Source: a virus
Length of the DNA: 44,175 bases
Reading direction: 5' to 3' (one strand)
Virus record (IMG/VR): IMGVR_UViG_3300031976_000853
Coordinates: 1-44,175 of that record
The position numbers were made by a program, and so were the translations under genes. This document shows, piece after piece, positions 25,984 through 33,573 of the stretch. The notes under the pieces were generated by a model. That model was not told the DNA's origin. It saw only the letters and a program-made list of their open reading frames with translations, and did no database searches. Numbering within the stretch: position 1 is the stretch's first letter; the number at the start of each line of letters is the position of its first letter.

Positions 25984-26278
25984 CGGTCGATCCTTTCGTG
26001 AGAGCGGCGCGGGGGATGCGGCGCGCCATAAGCGTGGAGTAAGGCATCCGGCCCGCTTCGATTTGGGGCCGCATGGGATAGCGCCACCTTTTCCCGTCCC
26101 ATCTGGTTTTGACCCCGTCCCTGCGCTTAACCCACGCCAGCCATTCCGATGCGGTCATCCAGTGCGTGTCCATGTCCCATGCTACTCCTGGCATGGTGTC
26201 CTTGTGCCGCCAGTTGATGAAGGTAGGCGCAAGGTAATAATCAGGCTTGGCTATGTCGTGCCGGTTTGTTTTCCGCAT
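25970..26278 (-). CDS. Hypothetical phage protein, 102 aa
   Basis: Trp- and Arg-rich protein (MRKTNRHDIAKPDYYLAPTF...; WMTASEWLAWVKRRDGVKTRW). The frame opens upstream to 26482, but ATG 26278, immediately after the upstream gene stop, is the natural start. No family was recognised. It may bind nucleic acid given its basic charge, but no motif proves this. Confidence 0.55.
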   Translation of the reverse strand: MRKTNRHDIAKPDYYLAPTFINWRHKDTMPGVAWDMDTHWMTASEWLAWVKRRDGVKTRWDGKRWRYPMRPQIEAGRMPYSTLMARRIPRAALTKGSTDDRT

Positions 26279-26279
26279 A

Positions 26280-26555
26280 TTACTCACAGCCCCTCGCCAG
26301 CACGTCATCCTCCACCACCTCAATCGCAGACATGATGCGCGCCTCGTAATCGGCCTGCGCGGCTGCCTTGGCGGCTTCGGGGCTGTGCGAGTATCCGAAG
26401 CCGCCGCTGGTCGCCCACTTCCAGCCGTTTTCCTGCGCGCACCTGACGGTGTAACCGGTCGGAACCGTATGCCAGTCACCATTCCACGGAGTTATGTGCG
26501 ACTTATGCCACACCAGTTTCTTCACACGCACGGGCAGGGCTTTCGGGTCGGTCAT
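26280..26555 (-). CDS. Hypothetical phage protein, 91 aa
   Basis: Contains RVKKLVWHKS...GWKWATSGGFG and ends with a helix (EAAKAAAQADYEARIMSAIE) that recurs at the C-terminus of small accessory proteins in many temperate phages. AGGAGAG stands about 7 nt before ATG 26555, and the ATG overlaps the GIY-YIG gene stop. The function is unknown. Confidence 0.65.
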   Translation of the reverse strand: MTDPKALPVRVKKLVWHKSHITPWNGDWHTVPTGYTVRCAQENGWKWATSGGFGYSHSPEAAKAAAQADYEARIMSAIEVVEDDVLARGCE

Positions 26556-27010
26556 GCTGTCTCTCCTGTGGGGGTGGGGAAAACGACGGTCGGCATGTGC
26601 CAGCGTCGGGAATAGTTGGCCACCTCTGCCCATATCGTGCGTGAGCCTTCGGGGGCGGACGTTACATGGGCATCTGACGTGTCAGGCGGACGCCTCTGCC
26701 AATTACCAAGCGGGTTCTCCAGATGGATGGCCAGAAGCTCTGCGCGAGACGCAGCGCCTCGCTTGTCGAACAACTCCATCTTTAGGACGACAGCAGACCG
26801 CCGCCATTCCGCACGATTATACCAGTGCTGTTCGTCGCGGATTGCCGGATGCTTTGACATTCCGACGTAGAGCAAAGACCCTTCCATATCCAAGTAGCGA
26901 TAGAGCCATGCGTGGTCATCGCCGGCCTCGAAGCGATCGTCCATCGTAGCGAATGGGAAGCAAGAGGCGAACGTGTCCGGCACGGTTCCAAAGGTCTGGA
27001 AGTCATCCAT
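26552..27010 (-). CDS. GIY-YIG nuclease-like protein
   Basis: A 152-aa protein with the pattern WLYRYLD...GSLLYVGMS (residues about 35-52), then R58 and an E...P..N tail (AELLAIHLENPLGN), which matches the core of GIY-YIG nucleases, with YRY and YVG replacing GIY and YIG as in many phage members. ATG 27010 with GGAG 7 nt upstream is preferred to TTG 27022. It is the first gene of the short leftward cluster and diverges from the integrase. Activity as nicking or homing nuclease is inferred. Confidence 0.65.
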   Translation of the reverse strand: MDDFQTFGTVPDTFASCFPFATMDDRFEAGDDHAWLYRYLDMEGSLLYVGMSKHPAIRDEQHWYNRAEWRRSAVVLKMELFDKRGAASRAELLAIHLENPLGNWQRRPPDTSDAHVTSAPEGSRTIWAEVANYSRRWHMPTVVFPTPTGETA

Positions 27011-27022
27011 ATTCGGCTCCAA

Positions 27023-27230
27023 TCACGCAAAAATCACGCATTGTCTGTGCAGCAGGTTGTTTTCACACAATAGACGAGTCCCTCAGCCGGCACCAGTTCT
27101 CTTTTGCTAGATCAGCAAAATAAGCCAAACTGCCCCAAGTTGCGTTGCAATCGTTACGCAATTCACTTGCATTTGGCCGCAGAACCCAAAAGATACCACG
27201 CATAATTCACGCAATTGCGGGGTGTGCGTA
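27023..27230. repeat. Phased TCACGCA-type repeats upstream of the integrase
   Basis: TCACGCA occurs at 27023-27029 and 27034-27040 (11-nt spacing). CCACGCA at 27196-27202 and TCACGCA at 27207-27213 are again 11 nt apart. A TTGCGT/ACGCAA inverted pair lies at 27140-27161, and TGCGTA at 27225-27230. One-helical-turn phasing suggests a protein-binding array, such as integrase arm-type or excisionase sites, or a shared operator for the divergent genes. The attachment site may lie here; no core sequence could be identified. Confidence 0.55.
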
Positions 27231-27232
27231 AA

Positions 27233-28198
27233 ATGGCGAGTCTGCGAAAGATGGCCAACGGAAAGTGGCGGGCAGAGGTCGTTAAGCACGGAAAGCGCAG
27301 TTCTAAGGTGCTTGCGACCAAAACTGCTGCAAAAGATTGGGCGGCGGGCGAAGAATACGCAATCGCCAATTCAGACCGAATCGCTGCCGAAGGCGAGCTG
27401 CTTTCCCTGATCGAACGATACTCCCGCGAACGGTCGTCGCAAAAAAAGGGCGCAAGGTGGGAGCAGATCCGACTGAACGCACTGACCCGCGAAGCGATTG
27501 CCAAGATCCGGATTGCCGACATCAAGGCGTCTGACATTGCGACTTGGCGCGATGGCCGGCTGCGCGAGGTTTCACCCGCGACCGTGCTGCGCGACATGAA
27601 CTTGCTTTCGTCGGTGTTCTCTGTGGCGGTCAAGGAATGGGGCCTCATGTCAGCCAACCCCATGACGGACGTGAAGCGGCCCAAAGCACCGCCTGCTCGT
27701 GACAGGCTGGCAACGCCGACCGAGATGGAGATGCTGGCGCGATCAGCCGGCGACGATCTGTCCAAGGCGACGGCCCGCACATACCACGCATTCCTGTTCT
27801 CCATCGAGACGGCCATGCGGGCGGGCGAAATCTGCGCGCTACGATGGTCCGATCTGGATCTGGAAAGCCGCGTTGCCCATCTGCGCGAAACCAAGAACGG
27901 CACCCCGCGACAGGTGCCGCTTTCCTCTGAGGCTATCCGGTTGATCCAGGCGCTGCCGCATGCCGATCCCGTCTTCGGGCTAGAGACCGGCCAGCGGGAA
28001 GCCCTGTGGCGGAAGCTGCGTGACCGATCCGGCGTGAAGGGGCTAACCTTCCACGATGGCCGGCACATAGCCATCACCCGCCTGTCAAAGCGGGTGGACG
28101 TTCTTGCGCTGGCGCGGATGGTCGGGCACCGAAACATCAGTCAGCTTTTGACTTATTATAACGAGACCGCCGCTGACCTGGCAAAGCGGCTTGACTAG
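27233..28198 (+). CDS. int: Tyrosine-type site-specific integrase
   Basis: A 321-aa recombinase that inserts and excises the phage genome. The catalytic set is visible: R196 in MRAGEICALRW, K in the RETKNGTPRQ hairpin, H274-x-x-R277 (HDGRH), H299 (GHRN) and nucleophile Y308. The N-terminal domain (MASLRKMANGKWRAEV...) is an AP2-like arm-binding region, then a core-binding domain. ATG 27233 is chosen over TTG 27215. The last 62 nt overlap the convergent excisionase-like gene. Confidence 0.93.
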   Translation: MASLRKMANGKWRAEVVKHGKRSSKVLATKTAAKDWAAGEEYAIANSDRIAAEGELLSLIERYSRERSSQKKGARWEQIRLNALTREAIAKIRIADIKASDIATWRDGRLREVSPATVLRDMNLLSSVFSVAVKEWGLMSANPMTDVKRPKAPPARDRLATPTEMEMLARSAGDDLSKATARTYHAFLFSIETAMRAGEICALRWSDLDLESRVAHLRETKNGTPRQVPLSSEAIRLIQALPHADPVFGLETGQREALWRKLRDRSGVKGLTFHDGRHIAITRLSKRVDVLALARMVGHRNISQLLTYYNETAADLAKRLD

Positions 28199-28442
28199 CG
28201 CGAACCATCGTCACCTTGCCGTGTTTGTAGGTTTCCAGCGTCCCCTCCGTGATCCAGTTGCGGATGGTCTGCGGCGTTTTGCCAACAATCTCCGCATACG
28301 TCTTGGCCGTGACCCATTCCGGATGGGGCTGCATTTTGACCGTGCGCAGCTCCGCGCGAATTTCGGTCATCTCTCGGTTCATGCTTGCCAGCAGGTTGCG
28401 GATCTCGGCCAGTTCGTTGCTCTGTATCTGCTGTCCCATCAT
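28137..28442 (-). CDS. Excisionase-like HTH protein with N-terminal coiled coil
   Basis: A 101-aa protein. Residues 1-36 are a coiled-coil-like helix (ELAEIRNLLASMNREMTEIRAEL). Residues about 42-85 read EWVTAKTYAEIVGKTPQTIRNWI then LETYKHGKVTMV, the layout of HTH_17/MerR-like excisionases. It faces the integrase convergently and overlaps it. A recombination directionality role is likely from context; a transcription regulator is the alternative. AGGGGG lies directly upstream, favouring the second of two adjacent ATG codons. Confidence 0.65.
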   Translation of the reverse strand: MMGQQIQSNELAEIRNLLASMNREMTEIRAELRTVKMQPHPEWVTAKTYAEIVGKTPQTIRNWITEGTLETYKHGKVTMVRASQAALPGQRRSRYNKSKAD

Positions 28443-28741
28443 TCCCCCTTACGATCGCTTCGCCGCGCCATGATCCGGTCGGCCATCCATTGCCCCCACT
28501 GCTCGTCCGGGCACATCTCGCATTCGCGCGCACAGGCGTCGATCTCGGCGTCCAGGCGGGCTTGATGCGCCGAGCGGCGGTTCCATGCGGCGATGGCATC
28601 CTCCCGGTTTGGGTGGTTGCCCACGTTTCCGCCGCAATCAATGCAGGTAACTTCGCCGTCCACGAATTCGGCCAAGCCCACATCTACACGCAGGTTGCTT
28701 CCCGCACAAAACGGGCAGGGCAGAAGCGCCTCGTCAGTCAT
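28439..28741 (-). CDS. Lar-like restriction alleviation protein (zinc finger)
   Basis: A 100-aa protein starting MTDEALLPCPFCAG. The pair C9/C12, a second pair in TCIDCGG, and EDAIAAWNRRS are the signature of Lar-family proteins, which in Rac prophage modulate type I restriction. A helical C-terminal extension follows (residues about 55-100) with two further cysteines. GGGAGGG precedes ATG 28741. Family membership is good; the anti-restriction role is inferred. Confidence 0.7.
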   Translation of the reverse strand: MTDEALLPCPFCAGSNLRVDVGLAEFVDGEVTCIDCGGNVGNHPNREDAIAAWNRRSAHQARLDAEIDACARECEMCPDEQWGQWMADRIMARRSDRKGE

Positions 28742-28742
28742 G

Positions 28743-29012
28743 TCACAGCCCTCCCAGATGCTTGATCGTCGCGGGATATCGCGCCAACGAGCGGGCCAGC
28801 GCGGCATGGAACGTCAGCTTCATGCGCTCGTGATACCGGTCGATCTCTTTGCCGCCGATGATGGTGGACCGGCCAACGGTCAGCGTCGGGCGGGCCATGT
28901 CGTCGCCACGCTTGGCATACAGCGCGGCAAGGCGGGTGCGCAGGTCGGTCATGGGCGTCTCCTCCGTCAGGATGCGGATCATGGGGCGTTGGATCGGCGT
29001 CTGGTCGGTCAT
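28743..29012 (-). CDS. Hypothetical phage protein, 89 aa
   Basis: ATG 29012 overlaps the upstream stop (ATGA). An internal ATG at 28952 (MTDLRTRLAALYAKRGDD) has a stronger GGAGGAGA site, so both starts may be used. The core includes RPTLTVGRSTIIGGKEIDRYHERM and a helical end. No family was recognised. Confidence 0.6.
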   Translation of the reverse strand: MTDQTPIQRPMIRILTEETPMTDLRTRLAALYAKRGDDMARPTLTVGRSTIIGGKEIDRYHERMKLTFHAALARSLARYPATIKHLGGL

Positions 29013-29350
29013 TGGCTGGCGTCCTTCTGTGCGAGGGCGGCGGCATCGACCTCCATGCGAAGACGGGCAAAGCTCGGAGCGACATGGCCCATCCAATCCC
29101 TGTCACTGTCCACTTCATCATGATCGCAAAGGAAGCTGTCCAAGCGGTCGATAAAGAAGGCCGCTTCTGTTAGAAGGTCATCGGCATGGGTGGCGCGGCG
29201 GGCAAGGGCGTCGGCTATCTTGCGGGCATCGTCCACCCCGAACAGGACTAGCTTTTCGTCGCCGTCCATTGTCTCGGCTTCGTCTGCCAGCCTGCGGATC
29301 TCGGCTGCCATTGCATCGGCTAGCACTTCGTCGGTTAGTCGTTCGGTCAT
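29009..29350 (-). CDS. Hypothetical helical protein, 113 aa
   Basis: Acidic helical protein (MTERLTDEVLADAMAAEIRR..., ARKIADALARRATHADDLL). GGAGA precedes ATG 29350. The frame is open further upstream, but that part overlaps two other genes. ATGA junctions occur at both ends. The function is unknown. Confidence 0.6.
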   Translation of the reverse strand: MTERLTDEVLADAMAAEIRRLADEAETMDGDEKLVLFGVDDARKIADALARRATHADDLLTEAAFFIDRLDSFLCDHDEVDSDRDWMGHVAPSFARLRMEVDAAALAQKDASQ

Positions 29351-29412
29351 GCGTCTGTCTCCAGAATATGCACCAGGCGATCCTGCGTCTGCGCGATGTA
29401 AAGCGTGATCAT
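29347..29412 (-). CDS. Possible 21-aa mini-gene
   Basis: A 21-codon frame (MITLYIAQTQDRLVHILETDA) whose ATG overlaps the HNH gene stop and whose TGA overlaps the next ATG. GGAGG lies 7 nt before the ATG. The double ATGA coupling matches every neighbouring junction, suggesting it is translated either as a peptide or simply to carry ribosomes to the next gene. Confidence 0.45.
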   Translation of the reverse strand: MITLYIAQTQDRLVHILETDA

Positions 29413-30038
29413 TGGCTGCCTCCATCGGTCGCCCAACGTGCACCTGTGTTGATGCGGGAGACAACGCTTTGGGCGACAGAGAACTTCTTTGCGATGCTCG
29501 ACTGCGTTGCGCCATCAGCGATCATTTGGCGGATGATTTCAGCCTTTTCAGGGTCAAGTTTTCTAGGGAAGCGGTTGGGCTTAACGATGGTCTCTGGAGC
29601 GATGGTTCGGTAAACCCTTCCGCTCGCAACTTGCACTATCGAGCCTTGAGCCATGTTGTATTTGCTGGAAATCTCAGACAGGGGCATTCCCGCTGCATAG
29701 TCTTTCCGAATGCCCAAGACGGTTGGAAGTGACGTCGAACATTTGCTTTGGAACATCTCAGACATGTCGCGGGAATTGTCCGCTTGGGTCCCTGCCTTCA
29801 GGTGGCTAGGTCGGACGCATAGACGATTTCCGCACATATGGCGCACAATGTTTCCGGCGCTGAAGTCTCCACCCGCCTCAATGAAGGCGGCTCGATGAGC
29901 AAACTCCGCCCTGTCGATGTACCTCACTCGTCCGTAGCCGCCTCCGCCTTGAGCGGCGTTCCAGATCCAGCAGTCTATTCCGGCGACAAGTTCGATCTTG
30001 TCCGAATGCTTCTCATGCCAATCGGTCCACTCCGTCAT
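29409..30038 (-). CDS. HNH endonuclease with C-terminal HTH
   Basis: A 209-aa protein. The N-terminal half has the HNH_3 layout: CWIWNAAQ...YGRV, HRAAF (H48), RHMCGNRLCVRPSHL (H67, N71, H79) and GTQADNSRD. The C-terminal half has two HTH-like elements (MPLSEISSKYNMAQGSIVQV and GATQSSIAKKFSVAQSVVSRI). This is the arrangement of free-standing homing-type nucleases. GGGAGGG lies 5 nt before ATG 30038. Codon use between 29.5 and 29.9 kb is more AT-rich than in neighbours, consistent with acquisition as a mobile unit. Confidence 0.82.
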   Translation of the reverse strand: MTEWTDWHEKHSDKIELVAGIDCWIWNAAQGGGGYGRVRYIDRAEFAHRAAFIEAGGDFSAGNIVRHMCGNRLCVRPSHLKAGTQADNSRDMSEMFQSKCSTSLPTVLGIRKDYAAGMPLSEISSKYNMAQGSIVQVASGRVYRTIAPETIVKPNRFPRKLDPEKAEIIRQMIADGATQSSIAKKFSVAQSVVSRINTGARWATDGGSQ

Positions 30039-30424
30039 TCGGCCCTCCCAATGTTCAGCAGGCCCTTGGCCGCTAGTTTGTCTTGAGTGCGCCGTAGCGC
30101 TATAAGCAGGTCCTCGAAGCCATAGGCACCGCTGGTTATGTCTCTGGCTTCCTGAACTGCGTGGCACGCAGAGCATCCGTAGAAGCCAAAGTAGTCCGGT
30201 GGTTTAATCCCCATGCCATCGCCGGGCAGGCGGATATGACAGAACACCACTGTTTCCGGGTCGTGGTTGCAGACGGCAGACCTAAGGGTGCATTCTTCGC
30301 CCCGCGCGCTTTGGCGGATGGCCTGGCACTCGCCTGGCTTCGCCTTGCGCTTGGCCTTGACGGGTTCGCTGCCCTTAAGACCCATCGGGCCACGTCCAGC
30401 CAGATCCCCGAAGCGCGCGTTCAT
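30035..30424 (-). CDS. YbcO-like (DUF1364) putative nuclease
   Basis: A 129-aa protein with SARGEECTLRSAVCNHDPETVVFCH, then GMGIKPPDYFGFYGCSACHAVQE, the cysteine/histidine pattern of YbcO-type structure-specific nucleases in the recombination region of lambdoid phages. It probably processes branched DNA. Coupled to both neighbours by ATGA. Confidence 0.78.
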   Translation of the reverse strand: MNARFGDLAGRGPMGLKGSEPVKAKRKAKPGECQAIRQSARGEECTLRSAVCNHDPETVVFCHIRLPGDGMGIKPPDYFGFYGCSACHAVQEARDITSGAYGFEDLLIALRRTQDKLAAKGLLNIGRAE

Positions 30425-30606
30425 GAGCAGCCCCCGATGTGCCACGCGCCGCAATGAGGGCAGCGATATTTCTGCACCGGGTCCGGTTTGCGATAGTTGT
30501 GCCAGCCGTGCTGTGGTTTCACCTTCAGCTTGTCCAGCTGCCGTTGGGCGTGCTGCGGCGACGGATAGGCGAACTTGCCAGCGCATGCAGCTTGAGGATC
30601 GGCCAT
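30421..30606 (-). CDS. Small zinc-ribbon protein, 61 aa
   Basis: Basic N-terminal part (KFAYPSPQHAQRQLDKLKVK) and a C-terminal knuckle YRCPHCGAWHIGG offering Cys, Cys, His and a final Cys as metal ligands. GGAGGG precedes ATG 30606. This kind of small zinc protein is frequent in phage early operons, often with nucleic-acid contact. The exact function is unknown. Confidence 0.65.
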   Translation of the reverse strand: MADPQAACAGKFAYPSPQHAQRQLDKLKVKPQHGWHNYRKPDPVQKYRCPHCGAWHIGGCS

Positions 30607-31031
30607 TACCGTCCCTCCTCGAAAAGCCCCGCTTCGTGACGGGCTAGTATCTCGGAGGCAAGCCCGCGCGGATCGTTGTGGCCCGCTGCGATTTGGCGGA
30701 TGGCGGAAAGGGCGTCTTCGCGCAGTCGCTTTTCGGCCTCGGCTCGTGCATAGGATGCCTTCTTGGCGTCCCACTCGGCCCGCCACTTGCGGGCGCTTTC
30801 GTCCCTCTTGGCTTGCACCGCGACCGGGTCGTGCTGGCGGCAGTATCCCAACGCGCCATAATGGACCTTGGGCTTGCGGCTGCACTGGTGGAAGCCAACC
30901 GACCTGTCACCATCGTGAACCGACGCGCAGCAGTATTTGGGATTGTGCGACTCCTTAAAAAAGCGAGACACATATGGCTTTTGCTCCTGCCGCGCCCATT
31001 CTTCCGTCCCAACTTCGTGCGGATTGTTCAT
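30606..31031 (-). CDS. Hypothetical Cys/His-rich protein, 141 aa
   Basis: Residues about 32-70 carry CCASVHDG...HQCSRKPKVHYGALGYCRQHDP, a possible metal site. The rest is a charged helix (RKWRAEWDAKKASYARAEAEKRL). ATG 31031 overlaps the NinB-like gene stop. No family was recognised. Confidence 0.6.
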   Translation of the reverse strand: MNNPHEVGTEEWARQEQKPYVSRFFKESHNPKYCCASVHDGDRSVGFHQCSRKPKVHYGALGYCRQHDPVAVQAKRDESARKWRAEWDAKKASYARAEAEKRLREDALSAIRQIAAGHNDPRGLASEILARHEAGLFEEGR

Positions 31032-31408
31032 TCGCCATCACTCCACTTGATGCCGTGCCGATCTCCATATTCGGCCACGAACGTGATCAGATCGGCCATC
31101 TGCGACTTGCTCAGCCGGGATGACCGGAAGCCAGCCGGGAACGGCGGGCCGTTGTCGATGCCGGGTTGCCACAGGATCTCGTGGCCAAAGGCGGACATGA
31201 ACGCGCATTTCCAATTTTCTGCGGTCATGACGCGCCCTTCCGGCTTGGCGCGGGCGACGTCGGACAGCATGGCCCAGAGCTTGGCGTTCTGATCTGCTGT
31301 CCGGGTGCCTTCCTTGATCGTCACCACCGCATCGACGGGGGCGGCTTTGATCAGCCCGCAGGCCAACGCCCGCTGCTCCAGTCCACGCAGGATGACGGTC
31401 TGGGCCAT
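31028..31408 (-). CDS. ninB: NinB-like recombination protein
   Basis: A 126-aa protein with the NinB pattern: RTADQNAKLWAMLSDVA, then MTAENWKCAFMSAFG and FRSSRLSKSQMADLITFVAEYG...HGIKW. NinB (Orf) of lambda binds ssDNA and can replace RecFOR functions in phage recombination. The SSB and Erf genes in the same operon fit this role. It is separated by one base from the next gene. Confidence 0.88.
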   Translation of the reverse strand: MAQTVILRGLEQRALACGLIKAAPVDAVVTIKEGTRTADQNAKLWAMLSDVARAKPEGRVMTAENWKCAFMSAFGHEILWQPGIDNGPPFPAGFRSSRLSKSQMADLITFVAEYGDRHGIKWSDGE

Positions 31409-31409
31409 G

Positions 31410-31616
31410 CTACGCCTCCCCTACCGCTTGCCGGATCAGGGGCCGGTATTGCGCGACCTCTGCATCCGTCACCTGGCGGTCAAGCAGCGCGCTGACTGCG
31501 ACGTCCCAGAACAGTTCCACCGGGGCTGCCCACGGCTGCGCTGCCTGCCACGCGCGGCACAGCTGATCGCAGGTGAACGTGGTGTCGGGGTATTCGGGCA
31601 TGACGGAGCGGGTCAT
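31410..31616 (-). CDS. Hypothetical phage protein, 68 aa
   Basis: Helical protein (MTRSVMPEYPDTTFTCDQL..., VTDAEVAQYRPLIRQAVGEA) coupled to its upstream neighbour by ATGA at 31613-31616. No motif was recognised. Confidence 0.55.
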   Translation of the reverse strand: MTRSVMPEYPDTTFTCDQLCRAWQAAQPWAAPVELFWDVAVSALLDRQVTDAEVAQYRPLIRQAVGEA

Positions 31617-31792
31617 TGCTCAAGTTCCGCGTCAATGAACCCACCCCGATACGGTTCGGTATCAAGATCCCATTCATCGATTTCCCAAGACCCTTGTGCC
31701 TTGGCTTTCTCGATTGCCTCTGCCTCACTGTCAGCCTCGACACTGCAGAAAGCTTTCCCGGAAATTGCTGCGGTGATGTTGTAGGTTGCCAT
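31613..31792 (-). CDS. Hypothetical small protein, 59 aa
   Basis: Begins [21 protein letters not shown] and continues SEAEAIEKAKAQGSWEIDEW, the strand-helix pattern of small DpnD/PcfM-like or DUF-type phage proteins. ATG 31792 with GGAGAG 5 nt upstream is preferred to GTG 31804. The start overlaps the SSB stop. The function is unknown. Confidence 0.6.
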   Translation of the reverse strand: MATYNITAAISGKAFCSVEADSEAEAIEKAKAQGSWEIDEWDLDTEPYRGGFIDAELEQ

Positions 31793-32280
31793 TACGCTCT
31801 CCACTCACGGTTGAACGGGATCTCGTCGTCGTAGTCAGGCCGCGACGGCATCCCGCCGCCTGCGCTGCCAGCCGCCGCGCCGTTGCCGTAGCTGTCGTAT
31901 CCGCCGACCGACTGCTGCGATCCACCCGACGGGCCGTCCAGCATCTGCAACGTGCTGCCGAAGCCGCGCAGGACGATCTCAGTGCTGTATTTGTCAGCGC
32001 CTGACTGGTCCTGCCATTTACGGGTCTCCAGCTGGCCCTCGATGTAGACCTTGCTGCCTTTCTTCAGGAAGCGTTCGACCACGTTGACCAGTCCGTCATT
32101 CAGGATGGCGACGGTGTGCCACTCGGTGCGCTCCTTGCGCTCTCCGGTGTTCTTGTCCTTCCAGCTTTCCGAGGTGGCGATGCGCAGGTTTGCGACCTTT
32201 CCGCCGTTCTGGAAGCTGCGGATCTCCGGGTCACGGCCCAGATTGCCGATCAGGATGACCTTGTTGACGCTGCCGCTCAT
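31792..32280 (-). CDS. ssb: Single-stranded DNA-binding protein
   Basis: A 162-aa OB-fold protein: [62 protein letters not shown] Gly/Ser linker follows, then the acidic tip DDEIPF that recruits partner enzymes. Unusually the tip is not terminal: six more residues (NREWRA) follow, which may weaken partner binding. It lies next to Erf and NinB in the recombination operon. Confidence 0.95.
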   Translation of the reverse strand: MSGSVNKVILIGNLGRDPEIRSFQNGGKVANLRIATSESWKDKNTGERKERTEWHTVAILNDGLVNVVERFLKKGSKVYIEGQLETRKWQDQSGADKYSTEIVLRGFGSTLQMLDGPSGGSQQSVGGYDSYGNGAAAGSAGGGMPSRPDYDDEIPFNREWRA

Positions 32281-32882
32281 GCTGCTGCTCCTTGCTTCTG
32301 TGTTTCAATTTCCGCCTCGACGCTTGCCGCGAGTTCGGCAGACAATTTTCGCAGGCGTTCCAGGTCGGCCTTGAACGGCGCGAAGTCGGCCAGACCTGCA
32401 CCCTTCTCGCGCAGCCCCGCCACCATCCGGTTGCGCAGTGCATCCGCCTCGTTTGGCTCTGGCTTGGCGATCTGGCGCGGCGCATCGGCCTGCTTCTGGA
32501 TCTGGCGCGGCTGTGCCTTGGTGGCTTCGCCGTCATCGTCTTCGGGGGCCAGACCTGCCATCCCTAGCAGCCCGTAACGGCGGGCGTAGGTGATCGCGCT
32601 GCCAACGCCCTGCATGTCGTTCTTTCCGACAACCAGATGCACGCGGCTAATGAAGACGTGTCCGCTCTCATGGGCCAGGTGGGTTTCGACGTATTGCCCC
32701 GCCTCGTCGCGACCGCAGGGCTGCATGACCGCAAAGCCGTTGGCGTGGAGAGCCGAGAAACAGGCGTCCATCACCGCGCCAAGGTCGGCATACTTGGACT
32801 TCAGGTGCGGGTTGTTCGCGTTCTTTAGCGCCTTGCCCATTTCGGTCTGCGCTTTGGCGAGTGCTTTGATTGCGTCCTGCAT
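32277..32882 (-). CDS. erf: Erf-family ssDNA annealing recombinase
   Basis: A 201-aa single-strand annealing protein. Typical Erf features: [29 protein letters not shown], then [13 protein letters not shown]-like strands and [21 protein letters not shown]. After an acidic linker ([10 protein letters not shown]) comes a helical tail. It promotes genome circularisation and recombination with SSB and NinB. GGAGGG stands 8 nt before ATG 32882. Confidence 0.92.
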   Translation of the reverse strand: MQDAIKALAKAQTEMGKALKNANNPHLKSKYADLGAVMDACFSALHANGFAVMQPCGRDEAGQYVETHLAHESGHVFISRVHLVVGKNDMQGVGSAITYARRYGLLGMAGLAPEDDDGEATKAQPRQIQKQADAPRQIAKPEPNEADALRNRMVAGLREKGAGLADFAPFKADLERLRKLSAELAASVEAEIETQKQGAAA

Positions 32883-33112
32883 CACATTGCCCTCCGCACG
32901 CTGCGCAGCTTCAGATACTGCCGGATCATCGCAGCCCGGTGGTGGCCCGCCATGATGCGCAGGCCCTTCGCCTTGCACTCCAGGTAGTGGCGGCGGTTGC
33001 GGTCAATCTCGATGGTGGCGCTGATCTTGAGGGACTCAAGCGCCGTGATCTCGCCAGCCAGCCATGCGGCGGTGTGGGCGGGAAGCGGATGGTTGAAACG
33101 CGGTTGTTCCAT
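32882..33112 (-). CDS. Hypothetical helical protein, 76 aa
   Basis: Basic protein of mostly helices (AGEITALESLKISATIEIDRNRRHYLECKAKG). AAGGA precedes ATG 33112 by about 9 nt. The stop overlaps the erf start (TGATG). No family was recognised. Confidence 0.6.
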   Translation of the reverse strand: MEQPRFNHPLPAHTAAWLAGEITALESLKISATIEIDRNRRHYLECKAKGLRIMAGHHRAAMIRQYLKLRSVRRAM

Positions 33113-33136
33113 GTCTCGTGTCCTTGTGAATGAGGG

Positions 33137-33194
33137 GCCGGGGGCAAGGGTCGAAGCTGCCCCCGGCTAGCCGCGCGCATGGGGGCACGCGCGG
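33137..33194. repeat. Two adjacent strong hairpins
   Basis: A perfect 10-bp stem (33137-33146 with 33158-33167, GCCGGGGGCA/TGCCCCCGGC) with an 11-nt loop, followed 3 nt later by a perfect 7-bp stem (CCGCGCG 33171-33177 with CGCGCGG 33188-33194). They fill the only sizeable gap inside the leftward operon. No T-run follows on the - strand, so a processing or attenuation site is as likely as a terminator. Confidence 0.6.
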
Positions 33195-33195
33195 A

Positions 33196-33573
33196 TCAGA
33201 GGCTGCCTGCACCGTTGCAGGTGGGGCAGTCGTAAACGGCAGGGCCTGCGGTAAAGCCCGTGTCGGTGGAATACTGGCCGGAGCCGTGGCAATGGCGGCA
33301 GACGCGATCGCCTGCGAAGAACCGTTCCCGATCCTGGGGGGCTTCCCACGAACTGCGGGACGTCGGCTTCACGCGATCGACTGGCTCGCCTATGTTGACG
33401 CGCGTCCCGCACGCCATCACGCCAACGAGCTGCAAGGTGTCGTCCGCGCTTCGGTCGATCTTGTAGCCAGAAAACCGTTCAGCGTTCATGCCCGTGAAGA
33501 TGTTGACCAAAGGCGGCAGCGGCGCGTCGGTGAACTTGCAGTATCCAGCATCGCCCGGCTGCCTGCGCATCAT
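33196..33573 (-). CDS. Protein with DnaJ-type zinc finger, 125 aa
   Basis: The C-terminal 35 residues carry VCRHCHGSGQ and YDCPTCNGAG, two CxxCxGxG units as in the DnaJ zinc finger, which could bind one metal. The upstream part has no recognised domain. Two adjacent ATG codons follow GGAGGGAGA; the second has better spacing. Perhaps a small chaperone-like or nucleic-acid-binding factor. Confidence 0.6.
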   Translation of the reverse strand: MMRRQPGDAGYCKFTDAPLPPLVNIFTGMNAERFSGYKIDRSADDTLQLVGVMACGTRVNIGEPVDRVKPTSRSSWEAPQDRERFFAGDRVCRHCHGSGQYSTDTGFTAGPAVYDCPTCNGAGSL

